NCBI RefSeq assembly: GCF_002127655.1
Contig: NZ_NEHB01000024.1
Span: 1 to 64,000 of the forward strand
Source: Janthinobacterium sp. GW456P
Lineage (GTDB): Bacteria; Pseudomonadota; Gammaproteobacteria; Burkholderiales; Burkholderiaceae_D
Direction: 5' to 3'
Length of the DNA: 64,000 nt
Each line of letters begins with the position of its first letter. Within the stretch, counting starts at the first letter, position 1. The notes below the pieces were generated by a model. It did not search any database. It saw nothing but the letters and a program-made list of their open reading frames with translations, and was not told where the DNA came from. This document shows, piece by piece, positions 55,569 through 64,000 of this stretch. The position numbers and the translations under genes were made by a program.

Positions 55569-56027
55569 TTATTTTTTGTAGATGCCCGCTTCCAGCACCA
55601 CATCGTTGACGCGCAGGATGTACGTGGTCTTCGGCTCGATCTTGCCGCTGGTGGGATTCTTGTACTGGTAATCGACCCAGCCCTTGCCCTGTTTCTGCGC
55701 CAGCTCGATGATTTCACGCCGATATTTCTTGCCATTTGCATCCGGCACATCCGTCAAATCCTTGCCCACGATGGAAGGATTGATCGGGTGGGCCAGCACG
55801 ATGCCCGTCTTGATGTCGCGCATGTCCACATACAGCGATCCCTGCACGAAGTCCGGGTCTTTCGCCGTGATTTTCTTCATCATTTCTTCCTTGCCATGCG
55901 CCTTCATGAAGGCGGCGCCCCGTTCGGCCATGGCGATGGCGTCTTTTTCCGTTGGTTCGACCGCGGCACTGACGCTGCCGCCGGCAAATGCCAGGAACAG
56001 CAGGCTACCCGTGAATAAGCGTTTCAT
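55569..56027 (-). CDS. Secreted single Cache domain protein
   Basis: A 152-residue protein with a signal peptide (about 1-22). The mature part ([72 protein letters not shown]) follows the sCache pattern, with [20 protein letters not shown] near the end. Such proteins bind small ligands in the periplasm. Next to a chemoreceptor on the same strand, it may present its ligand to it. The start is MKRLF (56027). Confidence 0.85.
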   Translation of the reverse strand: MKRLFTGSLLFLAFAGGSVSAAVEPTEKDAIAMAERGAAFMKAHGKEEMMKKITAKDPDFVQGSLYVDMRDIKTGIVLAHPINPSIVGKDLTDVPDANGKKYRREIIELAQKQGKGWVDYQYKNPTSGKIEPKTTYILRVNDVVLEAGIYKK

Positions 56028-56309
56028 GAAAGCTCCTTGTGATATCGGGGGATGTGTTGCCAAGCCGTAATTTACGTCGCCGACAGTCCCATCAAATTGC
56101 GGTGGAACAAACTTAGGTGTTGCTTGTAGGCAGCATGCAACGTATCGACCGCTTGTTGATATGTAGCAATTTGGTTCCTATAGGCAAGAATTATGATGAC
56201 TTTCGCAGCATGCCGAGCTGGACTGGCATGGAGCGGGGAAAACTGGAATTGGCCGATATACGGCCGATTTCCATGAAAGTTATCGCCATTTACAGGCAAG
56301 GAGCTGATC

Positions 56310-57680
56310 GTGTCCGCACTCATTACCGAGCCGTTTACACCCAAGTTCAAGCCGTACACGCGGCAAACCATTCAACAGGCGCGGCAGTGGAAATGGCTGC
56401 CGGAAGAGCAGCGCGAAGCCGTGCAAGTGGTCTCGCATGTCTTGCCATTTCGCACCAATGCATATGTGCTTGATCACTTGATCGACTGGAACAACATCCC
56501 TGACGACCCCATCTACCGCCTCGTCTTCCCCCACCGCGACATGCTGCCGCCCGAGCAGTACGCGCATCTGCGCGACCTGGTGCTGGTGCCGCGGGATAAG
56601 GACAAGGCCGCCATCGATGCCTATGTGCACAGCTTGCGCCTGGGCATGAATCCCCATCCGGCCGGCCAGATGACGCATAACGTGCCGCGGGTCAACGATG
56701 CGCCCGTGCGCGGCCTGCAGCATAAATATGCGCAGACGGTGCTGTTTTTTCCCAGCGCGGGCCAGACCTGCCATGCGTATTGCACTTTCTGTTTTCGCTG
56801 GCCCCAGTTCGTCGGCATGGACGACATGAAGTTCGATGCGCGCGAGTCGAACGAGCTGGCCGCCTACCTGAAACTGCATCCGGAAGTGACGGATGTGCTG
56901 ATCACGGGCGGCGACCCGATGATCATGAACACGCGGCAACTGGCGGCCTACCTGGAGCCGTTGCTGGCGCCGGGCCTGGAACACATCCAGAACATCCGCA
57001 TCGGCACCAAGGCGGTGGCGTATTGGCCGCAGCGCTTTGTCTCGGACCGCGATGCGGATGATTTGCTGCGCCTGTTCGAGCGCATCGTGAAGGCGGGCAA
57101 GAACCTGGCCGTGATGGGCCATTACAGTCATGCCGTCGAGTTGCGCCAGGATATCGCGCAGCAAGCCGTCAAACGCATCGTGTCCACGGGGGCCACCTTG
57201 CGTATGCAGGGGCCGCTGATCCGCCACATCAACGAAGACCCGGCGAGCTGGGCCGAGCTGTGGCAGACGGGGACGCGCCTGGGGGCGATTCCGTATTACA
57301 TGTTTGTGGAGCGGGACACGGGTCCGCGCGGCTATTTCGAGTTGCCGCTGGCGAAGGCGCACGAAATTTTCCAGGCCGCCTACCAGATGGTGTCGGGTCT
57401 GTCGCGCACGGTGCGGGGGCCGTCCATGAGCGCCTTTCCCGGCAAGATCGTCATCGACGGCATCGTCACTATTAATGGGGAAAAACTATTTGTCCTGCAA
57501 TTCTTGCAGGCACGCAACCCGGACTGGGTGCGCCGGCCGTTCTTTGCGAAATTCGACGCGGAAGCGACGTGGATGGACGATTTGAAACCCGCGTTCGGCC
57601 ACGATAAATTCTTCTTCGAGACGGATGAACCTGTGCCGCAGCTGCCGCATAAAATCATCCGCCTGGCACAGGCTGCCTGA
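56310..57680 (+). CDS. KamA-like radical SAM protein (lysine 2,3-aminomutase family)
   Basis: A 456-residue radical SAM enzyme. The cluster motif is CHAYCTFC (Cys154, 158, 161). The fold is KamA-like, with VLITGGDPMIMN for SAM binding and SAFPGKIVIDG near the C-terminus, where KamA has its PLP lysine. The N-terminus (LPFRTNAYVLDHLIDWNNIPDDP) also follows KamA. Substrate not known; in KamA-like proteins it can be lysine or glutamate derivatives or a translation-factor lysine (EpmB). Size and the MFS gene two bases downstream argue against EpmB. GTG start. Confidence 0.85.
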   Translation: MSALITEPFTPKFKPYTRQTIQQARQWKWLPEEQREAVQVVSHVLPFRTNAYVLDHLIDWNNIPDDPIYRLVFPHRDMLPPEQYAHLRDLVLVPRDKDKAAIDAYVHSLRLGMNPHPAGQMTHNVPRVNDAPVRGLQHKYAQTVLFFPSAGQTCHAYCTFCFRWPQFVGMDDMKFDARESNELAAYLKLHPEVTDVLITGGDPMIMNTRQLAAYLEPLLAPGLEHIQNIRIGTKAVAYWPQRFVSDRDADDLLRLFERIVKAGKNLAVMGHYSHAVELRQDIAQQAVKRIVSTGATLRMQGPLIRHINEDPASWAELWQTGTRLGAIPYYMFVERDTGPRGYFELPLAKAHEIFQAAYQMVSGLSRTVRGPSMSAFPGKIVIDGIVTINGEKLFVLQFLQARNPDWVRRPFFAKFDAEATWMDDLKPAFGHDKFFFETDEPVPQLPHKIIRLAQAA

Positions 57681-57682
57681 GC

Positions 57683-59032
57683 ATGCACGCGGCCGGTGCG
57701 CCCGCCCGCTCCGGCGTGGCCGTGTTTTGCCTGGTGTTCCTGCCATTCGCGCTCGGGCATTACCTGTCGTGCCTGCTGCGCGGCGTCAATGCCGTGCTGA
57801 CGGCGGAATTGCTGGGCGCCATTGCGCTGACGCCAGCGCAGCTGGGCCTGCTGACCAGCGCCTTTTTTCTCGCTTTTGCGCTGGTGCAATTACCAGTCGG
57901 CATGGCGCTGGACCGCTACGGCCCCCGCACGGTGCAACTGTGGCTGCTGGCGCTGGCGGCCCTGGGCGTGTGGCTGTTCAGCCGGGGCCACAGCTTTGCC
58001 GATCTTGTGTGGGCGCGCGCCCTGATGGGGGCGGGGCTGGGCGGCTGTTTCATGGCTGCCGTGAAAGCGATCTCGTGCGCCATCGCGCCGTCGCGCCTGC
58101 CTTCCGTGCATGGCTATCTGATCGCCGTGGGCGGCCTGGGCGCGGCCACGGCCACCATGCCCGTCAAGCTGGCCCTGCACTACACGGATTGGCGCGGCGT
58201 CTTCCTGGGCCTGGCGCTGGCGGCGCTGGCCGTCGGCTTGCTGATCCGCTTGCTGTCGCCGGCCATGCCCGCGCCTGCCGCAGGCATGAACAAGGTGAGC
58301 AAGGTCGGCGTCTGGAGCGTGTACCGCGATCCCGGCTTTCGCCGTACCATCGCACTGATCCTGTTGCCGCACACGGTGTTCTTTGGCGTGCAGGGATTGT
58401 GGGTGGGGCGCTGGCTGGCCGACGTGGGCGGCTTGTCCGATGACAGCGTGGCGTATTTGCTGTACCTCGGCATGGCGGCCGTCATCTTCGGCGCCATCGG
58501 CATGGGCATGCTGACGGAATGGGCTGGGCGGCGCGGCATTGCCCCTATGCAAGTGGCGGCCGCCGGCATCGTCCTGTTTGTTTGCGTGCAAGTGGCGATG
58601 GCGTGCAATGTGGTGCCCAGCCTGCCGTTGCTGTCCGTGCTGTTTACCTTGCTGGGCACGGTGACGGGCCTCGACTATGCGATCGTCGCGCAAAGCATGC
58701 CCGCCAGCCTGACGGGCAGGGCGGCCACCTGTTTGAATTTGCTTATTTTCACGGGCGCCTTCCTGGTGCAGGCGGGCTTTGGCCTGATCCTCGGCTGCTG
58801 GCCCCTGAACAGCCAGCAGCAGTACCCGCCGCAGGCGTACCAGGCGGCGTTTGGCGTGCTGGCGGCCTTGCAACTGCCGGGACTTGCGATGTTTTTCATC
58901 AACCGCTACAGGCGTGCCGGGCCATCCGGTAAAATGGCAGCCTGCACAGCGGCAATGATCAACTCCAAGGAAGACTATGAAACTCGTTCGTTATGGACGT
59001 CCAGGCAAGGAAAAACCGGGCCTGATCGATGA
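57683..59032 (+). CDS. MFS transporter, coupled to the KamA-like gene
   Basis: A polytopic inner-membrane transporter of 449 residues with twelve helices. The cytoplasmic loop after helix two is MALDRYGPRTVQ (the family G-x-x-x-D-R-x-G-x-R loop). It starts two bases after the KamA-like stop, so the pair is one unit. Its last 19 codons run over the start of the FAH gene in another frame, an unusual 56-base overlap. Confidence 0.88.
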   Translation: MHAAGAPARSGVAVFCLVFLPFALGHYLSCLLRGVNAVLTAELLGAIALTPAQLGLLTSAFFLAFALVQLPVGMALDRYGPRTVQLWLLALAALGVWLFSRGHSFADLVWARALMGAGLGGCFMAAVKAISCAIAPSRLPSVHGYLIAVGGLGAATATMPVKLALHYTDWRGVFLGLALAALAVGLLIRLLSPAMPAPAAGMNKVSKVGVWSVYRDPGFRRTIALILLPHTVFFGVQGLWVGRWLADVGGLSDDSVAYLLYLGMAAVIFGAIGMGMLTEWAGRRGIAPMQVAAAGIVLFVCVQVAMACNVVPSLPLLSVLFTLLGTVTGLDYAIVAQSMPASLTGRAATCLNLLIFTGAFLVQAGFGLILGCWPLNSQQQYPPQAYQAAFGVLAALQLPGLAMFFINRYRRAGPSGKMAACTAAMINSKEDYETRSLWTSRQGKTGPDR

Positions 59033-59825
59033 AGAAGGCAAACTGCGCGACCTGTCCGGCGTGATTGCCGATATTGACGGCGCACAACTGTCCGACAAGG
59101 CCTTGCGCAAGCTGGCCAAGCTCGACGAAAAGACCTTGCCCCTGGTGCGCGGCAACCCACGTTTCGGCGTGCCGCTGGCGAAAGTTGGCAAGTTCATCGG
59201 CATCGGCCTGAACTACGCGGATCACGCGGCCGAATCGGGCATGCCGATCCCGGCCGAACCTATCGTCTTCATGAAGGCGATCACTTGCCTGAACGGCCCG
59301 GACGACAATGTCGTGCTGCCGAAAGGCTCGAAAAAGACGGACTGGGAAGTGGAGCTGGGCGTCGTCATCGGCACGCGCGCGCAGTACGTGAGCGAAGAGG
59401 ATGCCCTGAAATACGTGGCCGGCTATTGCGTCGTCAACGATATTTCCGAGCGCGCGTTCCAGCTGGAGCGGGGCGGCCAGTGGGATAAAGGCAAGGGCTG
59501 CGACACCTTCGGCCCCGTCGGCCCGTGGCTGGTGACGCGCGATGAAGTTATCGACGAGCAAGACCTGGACCTGTACCTGGAAGTCAACGGCAAGCGCATG
59601 CAGACTGGCAATACGCAAACCATGATCTTCACGGTGGCGCAGATCGTCAGCTACCTCTCGCAATTCATGACCCTGGAACCGGGCGACATCATCGCCACTG
59701 GCACGCCGCCGGGCGTAGGCCAGGGCCGCAAGCCGCAGCGCTTCCTCAAAAAAGGCGACAGCCTGCGCCTGGGCATCGCCGGCCTGGGCGAGCAGCAGCA
59801 GGACGTCGTCGCCTGGACTGCCTGA
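58977..59825 (+). CDS. Fumarylacetoacetate hydrolase family protein
   Basis: A 282-residue metal-dependent hydrolase/lyase. Metal-site acids lie in KKTDWEVELGVVIG (the E-x-E) and the family's NYADHAAESGMPIPAEPIVFMK block is present. C-terminal IIATGTPPGVGQGRKP is typical. Close to ureidoglycolate-lyase-like or 2-keto-acid hydrolase members; reaction uncertain. AAGGAAG precedes the ATG. TAAAAT upstream may be its own -10, inside the MFS 3' end. The CMD gene overlaps its stop. Confidence 0.9.
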   Translation: MKLVRYGRPGKEKPGLIDEEGKLRDLSGVIADIDGAQLSDKALRKLAKLDEKTLPLVRGNPRFGVPLAKVGKFIGIGLNYADHAAESGMPIPAEPIVFMKAITCLNGPDDNVVLPKGSKKTDWEVELGVVIGTRAQYVSEEDALKYVAGYCVVNDISERAFQLERGGQWDKGKGCDTFGPVGPWLVTRDEVIDEQDLDLYLEVNGKRMQTGNTQTMIFTVAQIVSYLSQFMTLEPGDIIATGTPPGVGQGRKPQRFLKKGDSLRLGIAGLGEQQQDVVAWTA

Positions 59826-60391
59826 TGGCCGGTAGCGATATCGACCGCTTGCCCGCGCTGCCGCTGGACCGGCTCGACCCGCAGCAGCGCGCCGCCGCGC
59901 AAGCCATCATCGATGGTCCGCGCGGTGCCCTGTACGGCCCCTTCGTGCCGCTGATCCGCAGCCCCGAGCTGATGGAAACGGCGCAGCGCATGGGCGAGTA
60001 TTTGCGCTACCGCAGCGCCATCGGCACGCGGCTGTCGGAGCTGGCGATCCTGGTGACGGCGCGCCAGTGGGACCAGCAAGTCGAGTGGGCCATCCACGCG
60101 CCGCTGGCCGTGCAGAACGGCATCGCGCAAGCAGCCGTGGACGCCATCGCCGCACGCCGCGCGCCGCCGGCCCTGAAGGAAGATGAGCAAGCCGTGCACG
60201 ACTTTTGTATCGAGCTGCAGCAGAACAAGCGCGTCAGCGATGCCACGTATGCGCAGGCGCTGGCGCTGTTTGGCGAGCACGGCGTGGTCGACTTGATGGG
60301 CATCAATGGCTATTACACCTTCCTGGCCATGGTGATGAATGGCGCGCAGACGGCGGTGCCGGCCTTGGGCGTGCCGCCCATGCCCGCCTGA
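59825..60391 (+). CDS. Carboxymuconolactone decarboxylase family protein
   Basis: An all-helical 188-residue CMD/AhpD-fold protein. RSPELMETAQRMGEYLRYRSAIGTRLSELAILVTARQWDQQVEWAIHAPLA is the family core; the C-x-x-C peroxidase motif of AhpD is absent. TGATGG joins it to the FAH gene, so they are one operon. In catabolic operons such proteins act on lactone or hydroperoxide intermediates. Here the pathway is unknown. Confidence 0.88.
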   Translation: MAGSDIDRLPALPLDRLDPQQRAAAQAIIDGPRGALYGPFVPLIRSPELMETAQRMGEYLRYRSAIGTRLSELAILVTARQWDQQVEWAIHAPLAVQNGIAQAAVDAIAARRAPPALKEDEQAVHDFCIELQQNKRVSDATYAQALALFGEHGVVDLMGINGYYTFLAMVMNGAQTAVPALGVPPMPA

Positions 60392-60486
60392 TTAGAGGAG
60401 TTCTTCGGGCAAAGATGGACAAAGTGTAATGAAGTTGCAATTATTCAATATATAATTTTGCTTCCCTTCCATTGCCAATTAGCTCA

Positions 60487-62046
60487 ATGAAAACTCGTCC
60501 GTGCTTCACCCTGATGGGCCGCGCCTTCCTGGCGCTGGCCCTTTCTTTTTCCCCCTTGATGTCGCTGCGCGCGCTGGCCGCCGAGACCGCCGCTACGGCT
60601 GGCGCCAGCGCTTCCGCGCTGGAAAATTCCGTCGTCAAGGTGTTTTCCACCTTGCGCGGGCCGGACCCGTATAAACCCTGGAGCAAGGCCGCGCCGCAAG
60701 AGGTGACGGGTTCCGGCGTCGTCATCGAGGGCCGCCGCATCCTCACCAATGCGCACGTGGTCGGCTATGCCAGCCAGGTGCAGATCCAGGCCAATGGCGC
60801 GGGCGACAAGATACCGGCGACCGTGCTGGCCATTTCGCGCGGCATGGACCTGGCCTTGCTGAAGATCGACGACGACAGCTTTTTCGCCAGCCATAAGGCG
60901 GTGCCGCGCGCGAGCGTCTTGCCGGACGTGCGCGATGCCGTGCTGGCCTACGGCTATCCGACGGGCGGCACCTCGCTGTCGATCACCAAGGGCATCGTCT
61001 CGCGCATCGAGTTCGTGCGCTATAACTTCCCTGTTTCCGGCCTGCGCATCCAGATCGATGCGGCCATCAATCCGGGCAATAGCGGCGGCCCCGTGATTGC
61101 CGGCGACAAGATGATCGGCCTGGCCTTTGCCGGCATGCTCAATGCGCAAAACATCGGCTACATCATCCCCAACGAGGAAATCGAGCTGTTCCTGCGCGAC
61201 CAGGAAAGTGGTGCGCCCAAGGGCAAGCCGGTCATGCGCGACGTCACGCAAACCCTGGAAAATCCCGCGTTGCGCACGTATTTGAAACTGGCCAAGGGCG
61301 TCGAGGGCGCCGTCGTGATGACGCCGGCCAGCAAGGATGCGGCCTACCCGCTCAAGGAGTGGGATGTCATCACGCATATCGGCGATTTTCCCATCGATAA
61401 CCAGGGCATGGTCAAGCTGAATGCCAACAGCCGCGTGCGCTTTCAGTACCGGGTGCAGCAGCTGGCGAAAGACGGCGAATTGCCGTTGACGGTGGTGCGC
61501 CAGGGCGCGCCCCTGAAAATCAAGGTGCCTGTCTCGGCCGCGCACCCGATGCTCATTGCCAGCTTGCAGGGCAACTACCCATCCTATTTCATCTTCGGCC
61601 CGATGGTGTTTTCGCGCGCCACCACGGAATTCATGGCGGCGCCGAACAGCAATCCGGCGACGCTGTTGGGTATGAGTTTTGCCGGCAATCCGCTGATGAC
61701 GCGGCGCGGCGACGCGCCCGATGCCGAGCGCGAGGAACTGGTGGTGATCGCCGCGCCGTTCTTCCCGCACAAGCTGATGAACGGCTACAGCACGCGTTTC
61801 TTCTCGGTCGTCGATTCCGTCAATGGCGTGCGCGTGCGCAGCCTGGCGCACCTGGTGGCCTTGCTGCGCGACCAGACCGATGAGTTGCTGACCTTCCGCT
61901 TCCAGCAGCGCGATGCGGAAATGCTCGTCGTGCCCCGCAAGGACATGCTGGCGGCGACGGAATCGGTGTTGACGGACAATGGCATCCGTTCGGAAGCGTC
62001 GCCCGACATGCTGAAGATCTGGAATGCAAAAACGCCGGCGAACTGA
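60487..62046 (+). CDS. Secreted trypsin-like serine protease (DegP-related)
   Basis: A 519-residue protein. Signal peptide about 1-31. The catalytic triad is His90 (ILTNAHVV), Asp121 (MDLALLKI) and Ser199 (NPGNSGGPV). Two PDZ-like regions may follow (about 240-330 and from 410). No propeptide is apparent. The 519-residue size with a long C-terminal half resembles the plant-type Deg9/10 architecture rather than DegP. Likely periplasmic quality control. I set the start at 60487. Confidence 0.9.
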   Translation: MKTRPCFTLMGRAFLALALSFSPLMSLRALAAETAATAGASASALENSVVKVFSTLRGPDPYKPWSKAAPQEVTGSGVVIEGRRILTNAHVVGYASQVQIQANGAGDKIPATVLAISRGMDLALLKIDDDSFFASHKAVPRASVLPDVRDAVLAYGYPTGGTSLSITKGIVSRIEFVRYNFPVSGLRIQIDAAINPGNSGGPVIAGDKMIGLAFAGMLNAQNIGYIIPNEEIELFLRDQESGAPKGKPVMRDVTQTLENPALRTYLKLAKGVEGAVVMTPASKDAAYPLKEWDVITHIGDFPIDNQGMVKLNANSRVRFQYRVQQLAKDGELPLTVVRQGAPLKIKVPVSAAHPMLIASLQGNYPSYFIFGPMVFSRATTEFMAAPNSNPATLLGMSFAGNPLMTRRGDAPDAEREELVVIAAPFFPHKLMNGYSTRFFSVVDSVNGVRVRSLAHLVALLRDQTDELLTFRFQQRDAEMLVVPRKDMLAATESVLTDNGIRSEASPDMLKIWNAKTPAN

Positions 62047-62070
62047 GCGTTCCCGGCGTTCCGTATGACC

Positions 62071-62105
62071 ACAGGCGCGGCGCATACCGCGCCTGTCTTA
62101 TTTTA
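62071..62105. terminator. Terminator between convergent protease and esterase genes
   Basis: Perfect 10-bp stem (ACAGGCGCGG at 62071-62080 with CCGCGCCTGT at 62087-62096), six-base loop, then CTTATTTTA on the plus strand. The T tract is imperfect. Confidence 0.7.
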
Positions 62106-62771
62106 TGCCAGCACTTTTTTCAGCCACGCGCCAATGGCGTCGATCTCTTCCTGGCACAGCGAGTGCTGCATCATGTATTCGTGCCATTCCACCTTGTAGC
62201 CCATGCCGGTGAGCAAGTCGCGCGACTGCTGCGCGCGGCCGATCGGCACCACGGGGTCGGCCGTGCCGTGTGCCATGAAGATCGGCGTCTGCAGGCTCGC
62301 TGGCGTGCGCTCGGCCGCCGTCTTGTCGGCCAGCGGCAGATAGCCGGACAAACACATCAGGCCGGCCAGCGGTTCCGCGTGGCGCAAGCCCGTTTGCAGG
62401 GTCATGGCGCAGCCTTGCGAGAAGCCGGCCAGGATGATGCGGCTGGCAGGGATGCCGCGCGCCTTTTCGCGCGCGATCAGCGCTTCGATCTGTGCCTGCG
62501 AGGCGCGCAGGCCGCCCTCATCTTCGCGGCGCACGAGGTCGTTCACGAGGATGTCGTACCAGGCGCGCATCACATAGCCGTTGTTGATGGTGACGGGCAT
62601 GGTGCCGGCGCTGGGGAAAATGAAGCGGATGGCGGGGCAGCCGCGCAGGTCGAGTTCCTTGACCAGGGGCACGAAGTCGTTGCCGTCGGCGCCCAGGCCG
62701 TGCATCCAGATGATGGAGACGGTGGGGTTCGGTGCACTGTCGAGTTCTATGGTTTCCAGCAAGGTGCTCAT
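62103..62771 (-). CDS. Alpha/beta hydrolase, carboxylesterase/lysophospholipase type
   Basis: A cytoplasmic hydrolase of 222 residues, acyl-protein-thioesterase-like. Nucleophile Ser118 in GFSQG, Asp172 in GTADPVVP and His203 in YMMQHSLC form the triad. Oxyanion region WMHGLGADGNDF. Family substrates are short-chain esters or lysophospholipids. Its ATG overlaps the stop of mog (ATGA). Confidence 0.92.
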   Translation of the reverse strand: MSTLLETIELDSAPNPTVSIIWMHGLGADGNDFVPLVKELDLRGCPAIRFIFPSAGTMPVTINNGYVMRAWYDILVNDLVRREDEGGLRASQAQIEALIAREKARGIPASRIILAGFSQGCAMTLQTGLRHAEPLAGLMCLSGYLPLADKTAAERTPASLQTPIFMAHGTADPVVPIGRAQQSRDLLTGMGYKVEWHEYMMQHSLCQEEIDAIGAWLKKVLA

Positions 62772-63400
62772 GTATTTTCCTCTGGTAGTGGTTGCGCCGG
62801 ACGCAGCGCCGATTTGGGACGGAAGGCCTTGCAGATGGCCGGGTCGGTTTCCATATAGGGACCTTTGATCAGGTCGATGCAATATGGCACGGCGGCAAAG
62901 ATGCCGTTCACCAGTTGCACGCCGTCGGCGTCTTTCAAGCCTTCCAGCGTTTCCTTGATGGCTTTCGGCTGGCCCGGCAAGTTCATGATCAGGCAAGCGC
63001 GCTCGGGCGTCTCGCGGATCACGGCCACCTGGCGCGACAGGATGGCCGTCGGCACGAATTGCAGGCTGATCTGGCGCATCTGTTCGCCGAAACCGGGCAT
63101 TTCCTTGGTGCCCACGCTGAGCGTGGCGTCCGGCGTCACGTCGCGCCGCGCCGGACCCGTGCCGCCCGTCGTCAGGATCAGATGGCAGTGGTTGAGGTCG
63201 ACCATGTCGATCAGGGTGTTTTCAATTTGCGAGCGCTCGTCCGGGATCAGGCGTTTTTCCAGGCGGAACGGCGTGCGGATGGCGGCGGAGAGCCAGCTTT
63301 CCAGGGCGGGGATGCCCAGGTCTTCATACACGCCGCCGCTGGCGCGGTCGGAGATCGACACGAGGCCGATAATCAATTCGTCTTCGAGAGTGGTGGACAT
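62768..63400 (-). CDS. mog: Molybdopterin adenylyltransferase
   Basis: Adenylylates molybdopterin before molybdenum insertion. 210 residues. MoaB/Mog text: IGLVSISDRASGGVYEDLGIPAL at the N-terminus, the MPT-binding loop LILTTGGTGPARRDVTPDAT and NLPGQPKAIKETL near the C-terminus. First gene of a pair with the esterase. Confidence 0.93.
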   Translation of the reverse strand: MSTTLEDELIIGLVSISDRASGGVYEDLGIPALESWLSAAIRTPFRLEKRLIPDERSQIENTLIDMVDLNHCHLILTTGGTGPARRDVTPDATLSVGTKEMPGFGEQMRQISLQFVPTAILSRQVAVIRETPERACLIMNLPGQPKAIKETLEGLKDADGVQLVNGIFAAVPYCIDLIKGPYMETDPAICKAFRPKSALRPAQPLPEENT

Positions 63401-63434
63401 CGGTCACCTATAAAGTCTGGAGTGGCATAAAAAC

Positions 63435-63462
63435 AATAAAACCGGGATTGTCCCGGTTTTTT
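63435..63462. terminator. Terminator between mog promoter region and darP
   Basis: AAAACCGGGA (63438-63447), three-base loop, TCCCGGTTTT (63451-63460) with U runs possible on both strands. On the minus strand it lies 30 bases past the darP stop. Confidence 0.85.
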
Positions 63463-63489
63463 GTCCATCCTTATGTTTCGGACGGCGAA

Positions 63490-64000
63490 TTACTCGTCGT
63501 CTTCCGCTTCTGCGCCATCTTCATCGGCATCTTTCTTGCCGCTGTTGTTCTTCTTGGCGATCTCTTTCAAGATCTGGAAGATTTCGCGGTAGGCTTTCGG
63601 CGGCTTGTTCTCGGCTTGCTCCTTGCGGGCATTGCGGATCAGGGTGCGCAGGTGCTGCACGTCCAGTTCCGGGTTTTCCGACAGCAAGACGGTCAATGCC
63701 TTGTCGTCCGTCAACAGCTTGTCGCGGCGGCGTTCCATCGCGTGCATATTGGCCGTGTCGGCTTTCGACAAGCCTTTCCAGCTATCGATGGTGCGTTGGA
63801 TGGCGGCAACTTCTTCTTCATCCAGGGTACGCATCTTCTTGCCCACGTATTGCAGCTGGCGGCGGCGGCCTTCGTGATCCTTGATGTTCTGGCATTCGAG
63901 AATGGCGTCGCGCACGTCTTCCGGCATCGGGACGCGCTTGACGCGGTCGCGTGCTTCATTGACGAGTTCTTCGCCCAGCTTTTGCAGGACGGTCATCTGG
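63490..64000 (-). CDS. darP: Ribosome biogenesis factor DarP/YjgA (N-terminus outside window)
   Basis: A 50S assembly factor, at least 169 residues visible. The text LQKLGEELVNEA, MPEDVRDAILECQNIKDHEGRRRQLQYVGKKMRTLD and LRTLIRNARKEQAENKPPKAYREIFQILKEI matches YjgA/DarP. The C-terminus is acidic (DADEDGAEAEDDE). An in-frame ATG lies at 63996, but the family normally has about 25 more residues before this, so the true start is probably beyond the window. Confidence 0.93.
   Translation of the reverse strand, partial: QMTVLQKLGEELVNEARDRVKRVPMPEDVRDAILECQNIKDHEGRRRQLQYVGKKMRTLDEEEVAAIQRTIDSWKGLSKADTANMHAMERRRDKLLTDDKALTVLLSENPELDVQHLRTLIRNARKEQAENKPPKAYREIFQILKEIAKKNNSGKKDADEDGAEAEDDE

Overview
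The window is a dense, high-GC bacterial chromosome segment with no phage, plasmid or rRNA genes. It most resembles a betaproteobacterium of the Oxalobacteraceae (Janthinobacterium/Massilia/Duganella type). The reasons are a DUF2863 gene, a PEP-CTERM choice-of-anchor protein, a trxA-rho-rpmE2 cluster, DNA polymerase II, a HutF/HutG-type histidine pathway, and many TTG/GTG starts set by visible Shine-Dalgarno sites. The genus is an inference from protein style, not a database match.

Layout. 1-11 kb: end of an MFS transporter, a SUKH-type protein, malic enzyme maeB, a membrane protein and a universal stress protein behind two perfect FNR/ANR boxes, then a methyltransferase, a HIRAN-like protein, an M56-like protein without its HExxH motif, a GNAT, an Imm10-like protein, an NnrU-type protein, tRNA-Leu(CAA) and an SDR. 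11-20 kb: a FabMG-like protein, polB, an acyl-CoA ligase, a PEP-CTERM protein and an ArnT-like glycosyltransferase. 20-27 kb: rpmE2, rho, trxA, and a response regulator next to a large hybrid histidine kinase. 27-34 kb: hutC, ada, a 2OG-Fe(II) oxygenase-like gene, an MscS channel, then a lower-GC module containing an interrupted zincin with the look of a type VI effector and three tandem secreted cysteine-rich paralogues. 34-45.5 kb: a GNAT, an amidohydrolase and the histidine-utilisation operon hutU-H-G-F-D-I, ending in a fused binding-protein/permease gene. A HutC-type operator fills the spacer of the hutU promoter. 45.4-50.7 kb: three small genes, a possible sRNA locus, a GNAT, a DMT exporter, a glycine-zipper lipoprotein, a DUF962 protein, a deoxyinosine glycosylase and one strongly AT-rich orphan membrane protein. 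50.7-64 kb: DUF2863, HDOD, alkyladenine glycosylase, a chemoreceptor beside a secreted Cache protein, a KamA-like radical SAM enzyme coupled to an MFS transporter, an FAH hydrolase with a CMD-family protein, a serine protease, an esterase with mog, and the end of darP.

The strongest leads for new biology are the interrupted zincin with its three secreted paralogues (31483-34038), the AT-rich orphan membrane gene (49814-50578), the KamA-like/MFS pair, the binding-protein/permease fusion in the hut operon that has no ATPase gene, and an imperfect intergenic repeat directly downstream of rho and of hutC.
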